Of a DNA stretch of 64,000 nucleotides, positions 24,491 through 33,053 are shown piece by piece; position 1 is the first letter of the stretch; each line of letters starts with the position of its first letter. The DNA is from Gulosibacter sp. 10. Lineage in GTDB: Bacteria; Actinomycetota; Actinomycetes; Actinomycetales; Microbacteriaceae. Made by a program: the position numbers and the translations under genes. The stretch covers positions 1 through 64,000 of the forward strand of contig NZ_FUIC01000033.1 in the NCBI RefSeq assembly GCF_900163695.1. The letters run 5' to 3'. The notes beneath the pieces are model-generated. The model did not search any database. It had not been told where the DNA came from and saw only the letters and a program-made list of their open reading frames with translations.

Positions 24491-25864
24491 CTACCGGTCC
24501 TTCCAGCGGAGGAGCTTGAGGTTCGCGAACTCGAGGATGCCGAGCGGCCCGAGCTCGCGGCCGATGCCCGAGTTCTTGACCCCGCCGAAGGGGAGGTCGG
24601 GCTCGGAGGCGCCGTTCGTGTTGATGTAGACCATGCCGGCCTCGAGGCGGTCGGCCACGCGCTCCGCCTGCTCGGGATCGCTCGAGATCACCACCGAGCC
24701 GAGGCCGAAGGGCGTGTCGTTCGCCAGCCGCACCGCCTCGTCCTCGCCGGCCACCCGGTAGATCGAGGACACGGGCCCGAAGGCCTCCTCCCGGTACAGC
24801 CGCATCTCGGGCGTGATGCCCGCGAGCACCACGGGCGACATCCACGCCCCGGGGCGGTCCTCCGCGCCGCCCTCGACGAGGACCTCGGCGCCCTTGCCCA
24901 CCGCGTCGTCGACGAGCGCGACGAGGTCGCCGACCGCGGCCTCCGAGGCGAGCGGGCCGACGGCGGTCCTCTCGTCCATCGGGTCGCCCATCGCGGCCTT
25001 CCGCACCCGCTCGGCGTAGCGCTCGACGAAGGCGTCGTAGAGCTCGTCGACCACGATGATGCGCTTGGCCGCGTTGCAGGCCTGGCCGACGTTCCCCATC
25101 CGCTGGATGAAGGCGATCTTCACGGCGCGGTCGAGGTCATCCGTGGAGAGCACGATGAGCGGGTCGGAGCCGCCGAGCTCGAGCACGCACTTCTTGAGGT
25201 GTCGGCCCGCCTGCTCCCCCACCACGCGTCCCGCGCGCTCGGAGCCCGTGAGCGAGACGCCCTGCACGCGCGGGTCGGCGATGATCGTCGACACCTGCTC
25301 GTTGCTCGCGAAGAGGTTGGCGTACGCGCCCGCGGGCAGCCCCGCCTCCGCGAACAGCTCGGCGATGGCGCGCGCCGAGCCCGGCGTGCTCGGGGCGTGC
25401 TTGAGCAGGATGGTGTTGCCCAGCAGCAGGTTCGGGGCCGCGAATCGGGCCACCTGGTAGAAGGGGTAGTTCCACGGCATGATGCCGAGGAGCGCGCCCA
25501 CCGGGGCGGTGCGCACCACGGCGCGCCCGCCCGAGGCGACGTCGAGCGGCCGGTCCGCGAGCAGCGCGGCCGCGTTGTCAGCGTAGTACCGGTAGATGGC
25601 CGCCGAGATCGAGATCTCGCCCTCGGCCTCGCGCACGGGCTTGCCCATCTCGCGCGTGATGATCTCGGCGAGCTCGCGCCGGCGCGATTCGTACAGCTCG
25701 GCCGTGCGGCGCACCGCGGCGATGCGCTCCTCGAGCGGGGTGCGGCGCCATTCGCCGTAGGCGGCGTGGGCCGCGCCGATCGCCTCGGCCACCTCGGCGT
25801 CGGTCGCGGGCTCGAAGGTCTCGAGCACCTCGGCAGTCGCGGGGTTGGTGATTGCGTAGGTCAT
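24491..25864 (-). CDS. NAD(P)-dependent aldehyde dehydrogenase (succinate-semialdehyde type)
   Basis: A 457-residue aldehyde dehydrogenase. Catalytic Cys263 is in [11 protein letters not shown], general-base Glu229 in [10 protein letters not shown], and the cofactor loop [10 protein letters not shown] is near 208. The [24 protein letters not shown] stretch is typical of the GabD/SadH branch. It oxidises an aldehyde to its acid. It is the last gene of a four-gene operon with a ThDP enzyme, an amidohydrolase and a carbamoylase-type hydrolase. The likely substrate is the aldehyde left after decarboxylation of a 2-oxo acid by the ThDP enzyme (inference). Confidence 0.92.
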   Translation of the reverse strand: MTYAITNPATAEVLETFEPATDAEVAEAIGAAHAAYGEWRRTPLEERIAAVRRTAELYESRRRELAEIITREMGKPVREAEGEISISAAIYRYYADNAAALLADRPLDVASGGRAVVRTAPVGALLGIMPWNYPFYQVARFAAPNLLLGNTILLKHAPSTPGSARAIAELFAEAGLPAGAYANLFASNEQVSTIIADPRVQGVSLTGSERAGRVVGEQAGRHLKKCVLELGGSDPLIVLSTDDLDRAVKIAFIQRMGNVGQACNAAKRIIVVDELYDAFVERYAERVRKAAMGDPMDERTAVGPLASEAAVGDLVALVDDAVGKGAEVLVEGGAEDRPGAWMSPVVLAGITPEMRLYREEAFGPVSSIYRVAGEDEAVRLANDTPFGLGSVVISSDPEQAERVADRLEAGMVYINTNGASEPDLPFGGVKNSGIGRELGPLGILEFANLKLLRWKDR

Positions 25865-25892
25865 CCTCGTCCTTTCGTGCGGGTCGGCCGGG

Positions 25893-27128
25893 TCACTCGG
25901 CGTACGCGTATTCGCCCCGCACGACGCGGCGGAGCACCTCGGTGAGCAGGTCGACCCCGGCGGTCATGTCCTCGTCGCGCGTGAGCTCCCGCTCGTTGTG
26001 CGAGATGCCCTCCACGCTGGGGACGAACAGCATGATCGTAGGGACGACGTCCTTCATGTTCGTCGAGTCGTGGCCGGCGACGGTGCGCACGACCCGGCTG
26101 CTCAGCCCGAGCGACTCCGCGGCGGCCCGGGCGAGCTCCACGCCGCGCCCGTCGTACTCCTGCGCGGTCCAGGAGTGCTCGGCCCCGCGCTCGATCTCGA
26201 CGCGCGCCCGGTCGGCGGCCTCGCGGATGCGCTCCTCGAACGCGGCGACCGCGGCCTCGAGCCGCTCGGCGCCGGTGGCCCGGATGTCGACGAGCATCCG
26301 CACCTCGCTCGCGACGACCACGGGGGAGTTCGGGTAGACGTATAGCTCGCCGCAGGAGGTGACGACGGTACCGGACTCGTCGGTGAAGCGGTCCGCGACG
26401 TCGCGGGCCGAGCTGATGAGCAGCGCGGCGCCGAGCATCGCGTCCCGGCGGTCGGCGATCATGGTCGAGCCGGTGTGCGCCTGCTCGCCCTTGACCGTGA
26501 ACTCGTACTTGTGCGCGCCCCACGTGGACTCCACGAGGCCGATCTGCGCGCCCGAGTCCTCGAGCGAGCGCCCCTGCTCGACGTGGATCTCCACGTAGGC
26601 GGCCACCTCGAGTGCGAAGTCGCCGATGGTGCCGATGCCCTCGAGCGCCTCGCGCACCGAGACGCCGTCGGGGTCGGTGGTCTCGAGCACGGCCTCGGCG
26701 GCCAGCTTGCCGGTGAACACCGAGCTGCCCATCATCGAGGGCTTGAACCGCGAGCCCTCCTCGTTGAACCAGTTGATCACCGCGATGTTGTACTTGGCTC
26801 CCTCGAGCCCGGCGAGGCGGGCGGCGGCGTGCGCCCCCGCGAGCACGCCGTAGGCCCCGTCGAAGCGGCCGGCGGTCGGCTGCGAGTCGAGGTGGGAGCC
26901 CACGGCCACCCACGGCGCGCCGGGCGCGAGCTCGAGCAGGGCGAACTGGTTGCCCACCTCGTCGTAGCGGACCTCGAAGCCGTGCGACTCGACCACCCCG
27001 CGGAACCAGTGGCGGTTCTGCCCGTCGGCGACCGTCGCCGCCTGCCGGTCGACGCCGCCGCCCGCGGTCGCGCCGATCTCGCTCATCGAGCGGAAGTGCT
27101 CGAGAAATGCCTGTCCGTCCAAAGTCAT
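25893..27128 (-). CDS. M20-family N-carbamoyl/hydantoinase-type amidase
   Basis: A 411-residue zinc-dependent amidohydrolase of the AmaB/HyuC/allantoate amidohydrolase branch. The dinuclear metal ligands are visible as VGSHLDS (His79), GRFDGAYGV (Asp90), NWFNEEGSRF (Glu123-Glu124) and VEIHVEQG (His). A dimerisation domain sits in the middle. These enzymes hydrolyse N-carbamoyl or ureido amino acids to free amino acid, CO2 and ammonia. Start ATG at 27128 with GAGGA upstream. It lies 35 bases after the amidohydrolase gene, which could make its substrate by opening a cyclic amide. Confidence 0.9.
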   Translation of the reverse strand: MTLDGQAFLEHFRSMSEIGATAGGGVDRQAATVADGQNRHWFRGVVESHGFEVRYDEVGNQFALLELAPGAPWVAVGSHLDSQPTAGRFDGAYGVLAGAHAAARLAGLEGAKYNIAVINWFNEEGSRFKPSMMGSSVFTGKLAAEAVLETTDPDGVSVREALEGIGTIGDFALEVAAYVEIHVEQGRSLEDSGAQIGLVESTWGAHKYEFTVKGEQAHTGSTMIADRRDAMLGAALLISSARDVADRFTDESGTVVTSCGELYVYPNSPVVVASEVRMLVDIRATGAERLEAAVAAFEERIREAADRARVEIERGAEHSWTAQEYDGRGVELARAAAESLGLSSRVVRTVAGHDSTNMKDVVPTIMLFVPSVEGISHNERELTRDEDMTAGVDLLTEVLRRVVRGEYAYAE

Positions 27129-27163
27129 GTGTCCGTCCTCAGTATCCGTGTGTCCGCGCGCGA

Positions 27164-28816
27164 TCAGCCGCGCGCGTCGTAAGTCGCGTCGCCGCCCATG
27201 AAGGTCGCCTCGATGCGGAGCTCGCCGAGATGCTCCGCCTTGAGCGGCGACCGGTCGAGCACGACGAAGTCGGCCAGCTTGCCCGGCGAGAGGGTGCCCC
27301 GGTCGGCGAGCTGGCCGGTGGCCCGGGCGCCCCACTCGGTGTAGAGGCGCAGCGCCTCCTCGCGGGTGAAGCCCTCGCCCTCGCCGATCACGCTGCCGTC
27401 GTCCGCGATCCGCTCGACCGCGGCCTGCATGGCGTCGCGGACGTTGTTGTCCACGACCGGGCTGTCGCTCGAGCCGGCGACGACGACGCCGGCCTCCGCG
27501 AGCCGCTTCCCCCGGTAGAGCAGCGCGCGGCGCCCCTCGCCGACCCGCTCCACCATCCGCGAGCCGAAGGTGCGGATGAATCCGTGCTGCGGGGTCACGG
27601 CGATGCGGAGCCGCGCGGCCCGCTCGATCTGGTCGGGGCGGGCGATGCCGAAGTGCTCGACGCGGTTCGGCGCGTGCTCGCCCGCGACCGGCGTCGGCAT
27701 GCCGTACGCCTCCTGGCACTCCTCGATGAGGTCGAGCGCGAGGTCGATCGCGGCGTCGCCGATCGCGTGCACGGCGATGCGCCATCCCGCGCGGTAGACG
27801 GCGCGGACCTGCTCGCGCAGCTCCTCGGGCGAGGCCTGCAGGTAGCCGAGGTTGTGCTCGTGCCCGCAGAAGGATTCGGTGACGGCCGCGGTGGCGCCCA
27901 GCAGCGAGCCGTCGGTGAACACCTTGACGGGGCCGAGCGAGAGCCGGGCGTCGCCGAATCCGGTCCGGACGCCCAGCGTGAAGCCCGCGCCGCTCCCCTC
28001 CCCCGCGAAGTCCTCCGCGTTGCCGGAGATCGGCTGCACCGCGTCGATCGCGGGCATGAGCTGGGCCCGCGCGTGCAGCCGCCCCTGCTCCTTCGCGGCC
28101 TGGTAGGCGGCGATCTCGACGGGCGAGTGCCCGATCCAGCCGCCGCCGACGCCCGCCTCCGCGAAGCTCGTGATGCCCTGCTCCGCGTACTTCGCGGTGG
28201 CGGTGTCGAGCGCGGCGACGATCCGCTCCTGCGAGTACGGCACGAGGAGCGCCTGCAGCAGCGACTGCGCGGTCTCCTCGACGAGGCCCGTGTACCGGCC
28301 GGCGGCGTCCCTGACGAGCGCGCCGCCCTCCGGATCGCGGTAGTCCTCCGCGAACGCCCCGATGCGGCGCAGCGTGGCCGTGTTCGTGAGCGCCGAGTGG
28401 CCGGACTCGTTGCGGATGTACATGGGCCGCGAGCCGGTGATCTCGTCCACCGTCGCGAGATCGGGGATCGCGCCGCCGTGATGGCGCTCGTTGAAGCCGA
28501 TGCCGTAGACCCACTCGTCCTCGTCGAGCTTCGCGACCTCCGCGCGCAGCACGTCGTAGAACTCCTCGAGCCCGCGCGCCGCGGCGACCGGGGCGCCGTT
28601 GAGCCCCAGCCCCCACCAGGTGGTGTGGCAGTGGGCGTCGATGAAGCCGGGCACGATCGTGCGGCCCGGGAAGGATTCGGTGCTGCGCGCCTCGAGGCCG
28701 TCGACGTGCTCGTCGAAGCCGACGATGCGGCCGCCGAGCACGCCCATGCGCCGGGCCTCCGGACGCTCGGGGTCCAGGGTGAGGATGCGGTCGGCGGTGA
28801 TGAGCAGGTCGAGCAT
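27164..28816 (-). CDS. Amidohydrolase of the YtcJ/AepA type (second copy)
   Basis: A 550-residue metal-dependent hydrolase with the HxH motif FIDAHCHTTWWG (His62, His64), a barrel with AVHAIGDAAIDLALD, a conserved late Asp in VAGSSDSPVVD, and the C-terminal GTLSPGKLADFVVLDRSPL. It resembles the enzyme at 15807-17369 in fold but is clearly diverged. It is second in the operon, 10 bases after the ThDP enzyme and before the carbamoylase. Opening a cyclic amide or releasing an acyl group from an amino compound is the predicted reaction. Confidence 0.88.
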   Translation of the reverse strand: MLDLLITADRILTLDPERPEARRMGVLGGRIVGFDEHVDGLEARSTESFPGRTIVPGFIDAHCHTTWWGLGLNGAPVAAARGLEEFYDVLRAEVAKLDEDEWVYGIGFNERHHGGAIPDLATVDEITGSRPMYIRNESGHSALTNTATLRRIGAFAEDYRDPEGGALVRDAAGRYTGLVEETAQSLLQALLVPYSQERIVAALDTATAKYAEQGITSFAEAGVGGGWIGHSPVEIAAYQAAKEQGRLHARAQLMPAIDAVQPISGNAEDFAGEGSGAGFTLGVRTGFGDARLSLGPVKVFTDGSLLGATAAVTESFCGHEHNLGYLQASPEELREQVRAVYRAGWRIAVHAIGDAAIDLALDLIEECQEAYGMPTPVAGEHAPNRVEHFGIARPDQIERAARLRIAVTPQHGFIRTFGSRMVERVGEGRRALLYRGKRLAEAGVVVAGSSDSPVVDNNVRDAMQAAVERIADDGSVIGEGEGFTREEALRLYTEWGARATGQLADRGTLSPGKLADFVVLDRSPLKAEHLGELRIEATFMGGDATYDARG

Positions 28817-28826
28817 GACCGCCTCC

Positions 28827-30461
28827 CTAGTAGCCGGCGCCGCTGGGCGACGGGGTGGCCGGGTCGATCACGAGGTGGAGCAGCGCCGGGCCGTCGAACT
28901 CGAGCAGCTCGGCGATCGTCTCGGCGATGCGCTCGTTCGAGTCGAGCCGGGCGCCGCGACCGCCGAAGGTCTCGACCCAGGCGGCGAAGTCGGGGTTCAC
29001 GAGACCCGTGCCGGACGGCCGGCCCGGGTACCAGCGCTCCTGGTGCTCGACGATCGTGGCGAACTTCGCGTTGTCCACGACCACGAACAGGGCGCGACCT
29101 CCCTGCGCGACCAGCGTCGCGACCTCCTGGCCGTTCATGAAGAAGTCGCCGTCGCCGCAGATGGCCACCGCGCGGCGGTCGGGGAAGACGAGCGCGCCGG
29201 CCACGGCGGCGGGCACGGCCATGCCCATCGCGCCGTTGCGGGAGGCGACGAGGCTGTTGGGCCGGTTGTGGGTGAGCTGCCGGTGGCCCCAGATCGTGGC
29301 GTTGCCGGCGCCGTAGGTGACGACGCGGTCCTCGCCGAGCCGACGCTCGAGCTCGTCGAACACGAGCTCGAGGTCCACCCCCGTGCGCACCGGCTCGTGC
29401 TCCGAGACCGCCGCGAACCGCTCCTGGCTCGCGCGCAGCGCCTCGACGCGGTCGGCGCTGCGGGCGCCGCGGAGATCGCCGAGTCCCTCGAGCGCCTCGA
29501 CGAGGTTCGCCGGGGTCGAGGCGATGTGCTGGTCCACACGGCCCGAGTGCTGCAGCAGCTGCGCGTCCGTGGAGACGAGCACGGTCTCGGCCCGCAGCCC
29601 GGCCGTGTAGCCCTCGCTCATGACGTCGCCGCGCACGGCGCCGACGCCGATGAACAGGTCGGCCTCCTCGAGCGCCGCCACGATGCTGTCGCGGCGGCCG
29701 TATCCGGGCCAGCCGATGTAGGCGGGGTGGTCGTTCGGCACCGCGTCGTAGTTGCGCCAGTCGGCGGCCACGGGGATGCGCTGCTCGAGCGCCCAGTCGG
29801 CCAGGCGCCGGCCGGCGCCGCCGAAGAACGCGTCGCCCCCGGCGAGCAGGAAGGGCCGCTCCGCGGCGAGGATGCGGCGCCGCAGGCCCTCGAGGTCGGC
29901 GCTGCTCGGCGCCGGGGCCGCCACGGCCCGCGGCGCGGGGGCGGGCGCCTCGCTGAGCTCGCGCAGCAGGTCCTCGGGCAGCCCCACCACGACGGGGCCG
30001 GGGCGGCCCGAGACCGCGATGTGCATCGCCTCGGCGACGATCTCGCCCGCCTGGTCGGCGGCCTCCACCGTGAGCACCCGCTTGGCCGTCGAGCCGAACC
30101 AGCTGTCGATGCTGAACTCCTGGAAGGACTCCCGGCGGCGGTCGTCCACGGGCACGAGCCCGACGAAGCACACGAGCGGCGTGGCGTCCTGGTAGGCGCA
30201 GTGCGCGGCGATGAAGAAGTTCGCGGCGCCGGGCCCGCGGGTCACCATCGCGATGCCTGGGCGGCCCGTGAGGCGGCCCTCCGCGAGCGCCATGAAGCCG
30301 GCGCCGCCCTCCTGGCGGCACACCACGTTCTCGATCGCCGAGTCGTACAGCCCGTCGAGCACGTCGAGGAAGCTCTCGCCGGGCACCGAGTACACCCGCG
30401 GCACGCCGTGCGCGGCGAGCGTCTCGACGATGAGGTGGCCGACCGAACGGGACTGGGGCAT
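28827..30461 (-). CDS. Thiamine-diphosphate-dependent enzyme (acetolactate synthase/decarboxylase type)
   Basis: A 544-residue three-domain ThDP enzyme. Glu51 in VVCRQEGGAGFMA is the conserved cofactor-activating residue. The Pyr domain continues through VTRGPGAANFF, and the C-terminal ThDP motif starts GDGDFFMNGQEVA and ends VVVDNAKFATI, where the usual NN is DN. The following EHQERWYPGRPSGTGLVNPDFA resembles acetolactate-synthase-like proteins. It would decarboxylate or ligate a 2-oxo acid. First gene of the operon, divergent from the PucR regulator. With an aldehyde dehydrogenase last in the operon, simple 2-oxo acid decarboxylation is the favoured role. Confidence 0.88.
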   Translation of the reverse strand: MPQSRSVGHLIVETLAAHGVPRVYSVPGESFLDVLDGLYDSAIENVVCRQEGGAGFMALAEGRLTGRPGIAMVTRGPGAANFFIAAHCAYQDATPLVCFVGLVPVDDRRRESFQEFSIDSWFGSTAKRVLTVEAADQAGEIVAEAMHIAVSGRPGPVVVGLPEDLLRELSEAPAPAPRAVAAPAPSSADLEGLRRRILAAERPFLLAGGDAFFGGAGRRLADWALEQRIPVAADWRNYDAVPNDHPAYIGWPGYGRRDSIVAALEEADLFIGVGAVRGDVMSEGYTAGLRAETVLVSTDAQLLQHSGRVDQHIASTPANLVEALEGLGDLRGARSADRVEALRASQERFAAVSEHEPVRTGVDLELVFDELERRLGEDRVVTYGAGNATIWGHRQLTHNRPNSLVASRNGAMGMAVPAAVAGALVFPDRRAVAICGDGDFFMNGQEVATLVAQGGRALFVVVDNAKFATIVEHQERWYPGRPSGTGLVNPDFAAWVETFGGRGARLDSNERIAETIAELLEFDGPALLHLVIDPATPSPSGAGY

Positions 30462-30550
30462 GGTGTCTTCCTCTCAACACGGCTTGGGGATCCCGGATGC
30501 GGGATCGGCCGGCTCCGGCGCCGGCACACTGCCACCTTGCCAGTTGAGTT

Positions 30551-30609
30551 TGCACAATGCACGGGGCATACGCCCCCGAAAATCGCTACGGTATTGGGTA
30601 TCTGCACAT
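30551..30609. promoter_or_regulatory. TGCACA motifs in the ThDP-operon/PucR divergent region
   Basis: Two TGCACA boxes lie here (TTTGCACAATGC at 30549 and TCTGCACATC at 30601). A third (TCTGCACAATTC) lies at about 31845, between the PucR and hydroxyacid dehydrogenase genes, and a palindromic TGCACAC lies at 32900-32915 before the transporter. The repeated presence at all control regions of this locus suggests a shared regulator site. Confidence 0.45.
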
Positions 30610-30629
30610 CCTGATGCCGGAGGTCCGCC

Positions 30630-31811
30630 GTGCCCGATCTGCCCGACCCATCCGAGTCCGCCGCGGGGGCCGCGCTGTCGAGCCGGCCGCTGGACGGCGA
30701 CCGCGAGCGCTGGCTCGCGCTGCTCGACCTCCTCGACCTCGAGCGCCTGCGCGACGACTTCCTCCGCCGGCTCGACGACGTCGAGGAGTACCGCGACGGC
30801 AAGGTCGAGCGCCGGGCGCTCGCCGAGGCCGCGGAGTCCTCCTTCCGCGGCCTCATCGGCCGGATGCGCGAGGACACGGCGGAGGCCCTGGAGTCGGCCG
30901 CCTTCGCCCTCGGCACCTCGCGCGCCCGCGCCGGGGTCTCGCGGGAGGCGCTCATGACGGCGATCCGGCTCGACTACCTCGTGCTGTGGAACGCACTCGT
31001 CTCGGTCGCGAGCGCCGACGACGCGCCGCTGCTGCTGCGGCACGCCGACTACGTGTGGCAGATCGTGGACGAGTACGCGCGCCGGGCCCAGGACGGCTAT
31101 CTCGTCGAGCGCGAGATGCTCACCGACGAGCGACAGCTCACGCAGCGCGCGCTCATCTCCGAGCTCGTCGACGCCAGCCGGCCGAACCGCGAGCGCACGG
31201 TCGAGATCGCCGAGGCGCTCGGGATGCCGATGGACGCCCGCTACGTGATCCTCGCGGCGGAGGGCAAGGAGGCGACCACCCTGCGCCGCCTGCTGACCGG
31301 CAACAAGCGGGTCGGCGGGTCGGTGATCTCGTTCTACCGCGGCGGCACGCTGCTCGTGCTCACCACCGCGGCGACCTGGTACTCGCGACCCGCCCTGCAG
31401 GCGATCCGCGAGGGCACCTTCGGCGGGGCGGTGGCCGTGGACGGCTTCGCCGAGGTGTGGTCCGGCGCGCGCCTCGCGACGGAACTGGCGGGCCTGCCGC
31501 CCCGCGACGAGGTCAAGCGCCGGCGGTTCGACGACTGGCCGCGGCTCGTCCGCAAGTCCCTCTCCGACACGCATCTCGACCTCATCCTGAGCATCGAGGC
31601 GGGGCTGGCGGAGTGCACCCCGGCGGAGCGCGAGGCCCTCGAGCAGTCGATCCGCGCCTACCTCGACACCGGCAGCGTCCACGCGGCGGCCGCGCGCATG
31701 TTCTGCCACCGCAACACGATGACGAACCGGATGCGCCGGTTCACCGAGCTCACGGGCATCGACGTGACGGTGCCGGTCGCGGCCGCGCGCGTGGTGCTCG
31801 CCTGGGCGTAG
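30630..31811 (+). CDS. PucR-type transcriptional regulator (C-terminal HTH)
   Basis: A 393-residue regulator from the GTG at 30630, which has GGAGG 6 bases upstream. The N-terminal ~180 residues are helical (RsbRD/CdaR-like ligand region), followed by a GGDEF-like middle domain typical of this family. The C-terminal PucR HTH is evident: ALEQSIRAYLDTGSVHAAAARMFCHRNTMTNRMRRFTELTGIDV (about residues 335-380). PucR proteins activate purine, amino acid or hydroxyacid catabolism. It is divergent from the ThDP operon and close to the hydroxyacid dehydrogenase and MHS transporter genes, so these are its likely targets. Confidence 0.9.
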   Translation: MPDLPDPSESAAGAALSSRPLDGDRERWLALLDLLDLERLRDDFLRRLDDVEEYRDGKVERRALAEAAESSFRGLIGRMREDTAEALESAAFALGTSRARAGVSREALMTAIRLDYLVLWNALVSVASADDAPLLLRHADYVWQIVDEYARRAQDGYLVEREMLTDERQLTQRALISELVDASRPNRERTVEIAEALGMPMDARYVILAAEGKEATTLRRLLTGNKRVGGSVISFYRGGTLLVLTTAATWYSRPALQAIREGTFGGAVAVDGFAEVWSGARLATELAGLPPRDEVKRRRFDDWPRLVRKSLSDTHLDLILSIEAGLAECTPAEREALEQSIRAYLDTGSVHAAAARMFCHRNTMTNRMRRFTELTGIDVTVPVAAARVVLAWA

Positions 31812-31886
31812 GCCCGCGCGAGCGGCCGCGCCTCTATTTGGGCTTCTGCACAATTCCGACGGCAGGAGGGCGCGGCCCGCGGGCGC

Positions 31887-32837
31887 TCAGTTGACGAGCG
31901 TGTGCGGCCGCTCGCCCGCGAGCACGAGGCACACGTTCTCGGCGGGGATCAGGAAGTACTTGCGCACCGTGGTCGCGCTGCGGAACGCGGCGTGCGGCGT
32001 CACCATGGCCCGCGGATGCCGCACGAGCCGGTTGCCGGGCAGCGCAGGCTCGGTCTCGAGCACGTCGAGGAAGGCGCCGCGGACGCGGCCGGCGTCGAGC
32101 GCATCCGCGAGCGCGTCCTCGTCGATGAGCTCGCCGCGCGCGACGTTCGCCACGTAGGCGCCCTCGGGGAGCTTCGCGAGGTTCTCCCTGCCGAGGAAGC
32201 CGCGCGTCTGCTCGGTGAGCAGCGAGTGCAGGCTGAGCACGTCCGACTGCGCGAGCAGCGCGTCTGTGGAGTCGACGCGCTCGACGCCCTCCTGCCACGC
32301 GTCCTCCGGGACGAAGGGGTCGTAGGCGATCACGCGGCCGAAGAACGGCCGGGCGCGCTCGGCCACGGCGCGCGCGATGCGGCCGAAGCTGAACAGGCCG
32401 AGGGCGAGCTCGCTCACCCGCGGCGGCATGGGGAGCGCGGAGTAGTCCCAGCCGCCGGCCTCCACCTGCTCGGCGGAGGGGCGCAGCTCGCGCAGCATGC
32501 CGAGGATGCCCGCGACCGCGTGCGTGGAGACCTCCTCCGTGGCCTCGGGCGGCATGTTGCAGACGTCGATGCCGCGGCTGCGGGCGGCCTCGATGTCGAT
32601 CTTGTTGTAGCCCACCGCGGCGGTCGCGATCACCCGGAGGTTCGGGAGCGCGGCCAGCGTCTCGGCGCTGAGCTCGATGAAGCTCGCGATGATCGCGTCG
32701 CACTCGGGCGTCCGCTCGACGATCCGCGCGGGATCGAGGGTGTCGAGCAGCACGACCTCGTGGCCCTGCCCCTCGAGATAGGCGACCGCCTCGGTCGGGT
32801 CGAGGGTTCCCCAATCGGTGATCGTGATCGCTGCCAT
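31887..32837 (-). CDS. D-2-hydroxyacid dehydrogenase family protein
   Basis: A 316-residue NAD-dependent dehydrogenase interconverting 2-oxo and 2-hydroxy acids. The catalytic trio is present: Arg in NVARGELID, Glu in DVLETEPAL and His in VTPHAAFRSA. The nucleotide loop is degenerate, SFGRIA where GxGxxG is usual, so cofactor binding may be altered. The ATG at 32837 has AAGGAG upstream. It lies tail-to-tail with pucR and head-to-head with the MHS transporter. It could reduce the 2-oxo acid that the ThDP enzyme uses, or feed that pathway from a hydroxyacid. Confidence 0.87.
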   Translation of the reverse strand: MAAITITDWGTLDPTEAVAYLEGQGHEVVLLDTLDPARIVERTPECDAIIASFIELSAETLAALPNLRVIATAAVGYNKIDIEAARSRGIDVCNMPPEATEEVSTHAVAGILGMLRELRPSAEQVEAGGWDYSALPMPPRVSELALGLFSFGRIARAVAERARPFFGRVIAYDPFVPEDAWQEGVERVDSTDALLAQSDVLSLHSLLTEQTRGFLGRENLAKLPEGAYVANVARGELIDEDALADALDAGRVRGAFLDVLETEPALPGNRLVRHPRAMVTPHAAFRSATTVRKYFLIPAENVCLVLAGERPHTLVN

Positions 32838-32899
32838 ACCGGCTCCTTCGCATTCGGCTGTCGGGTGGGATCCGCCGTTCGAGCCTCGCACAGCCTCCG

Positions 32900-32915
32900 G
32901 TGTGCATGTGCACAC
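32900..32915. promoter_or_regulatory. Palindrome GTGTGCA-TG-TGCACAC in the divergent region
   Basis: Perfect 7-base arms sit between the hydroxyacid dehydrogenase and the transporter. Nearby, TGCGCGACAG is repeated at 32930 and 32988. Both look like regulator sites in the divergent promoter; the palindrome shares TGCACA with sites near pucR. Confidence 0.5.
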
Positions 32916-33053
32916 GGTTGCTCGAAAGGTGCGCGACAGTTGCCTAGTGCCTCGTGCCCGCCGAGCTGGGAGCCTCGATTACGGACATGCGCGACAGCTT
33001 GCGCAACGCGGAGCTCGACGACGAGCAGACTGAAGAAGGAGGCCGAACTCGAT

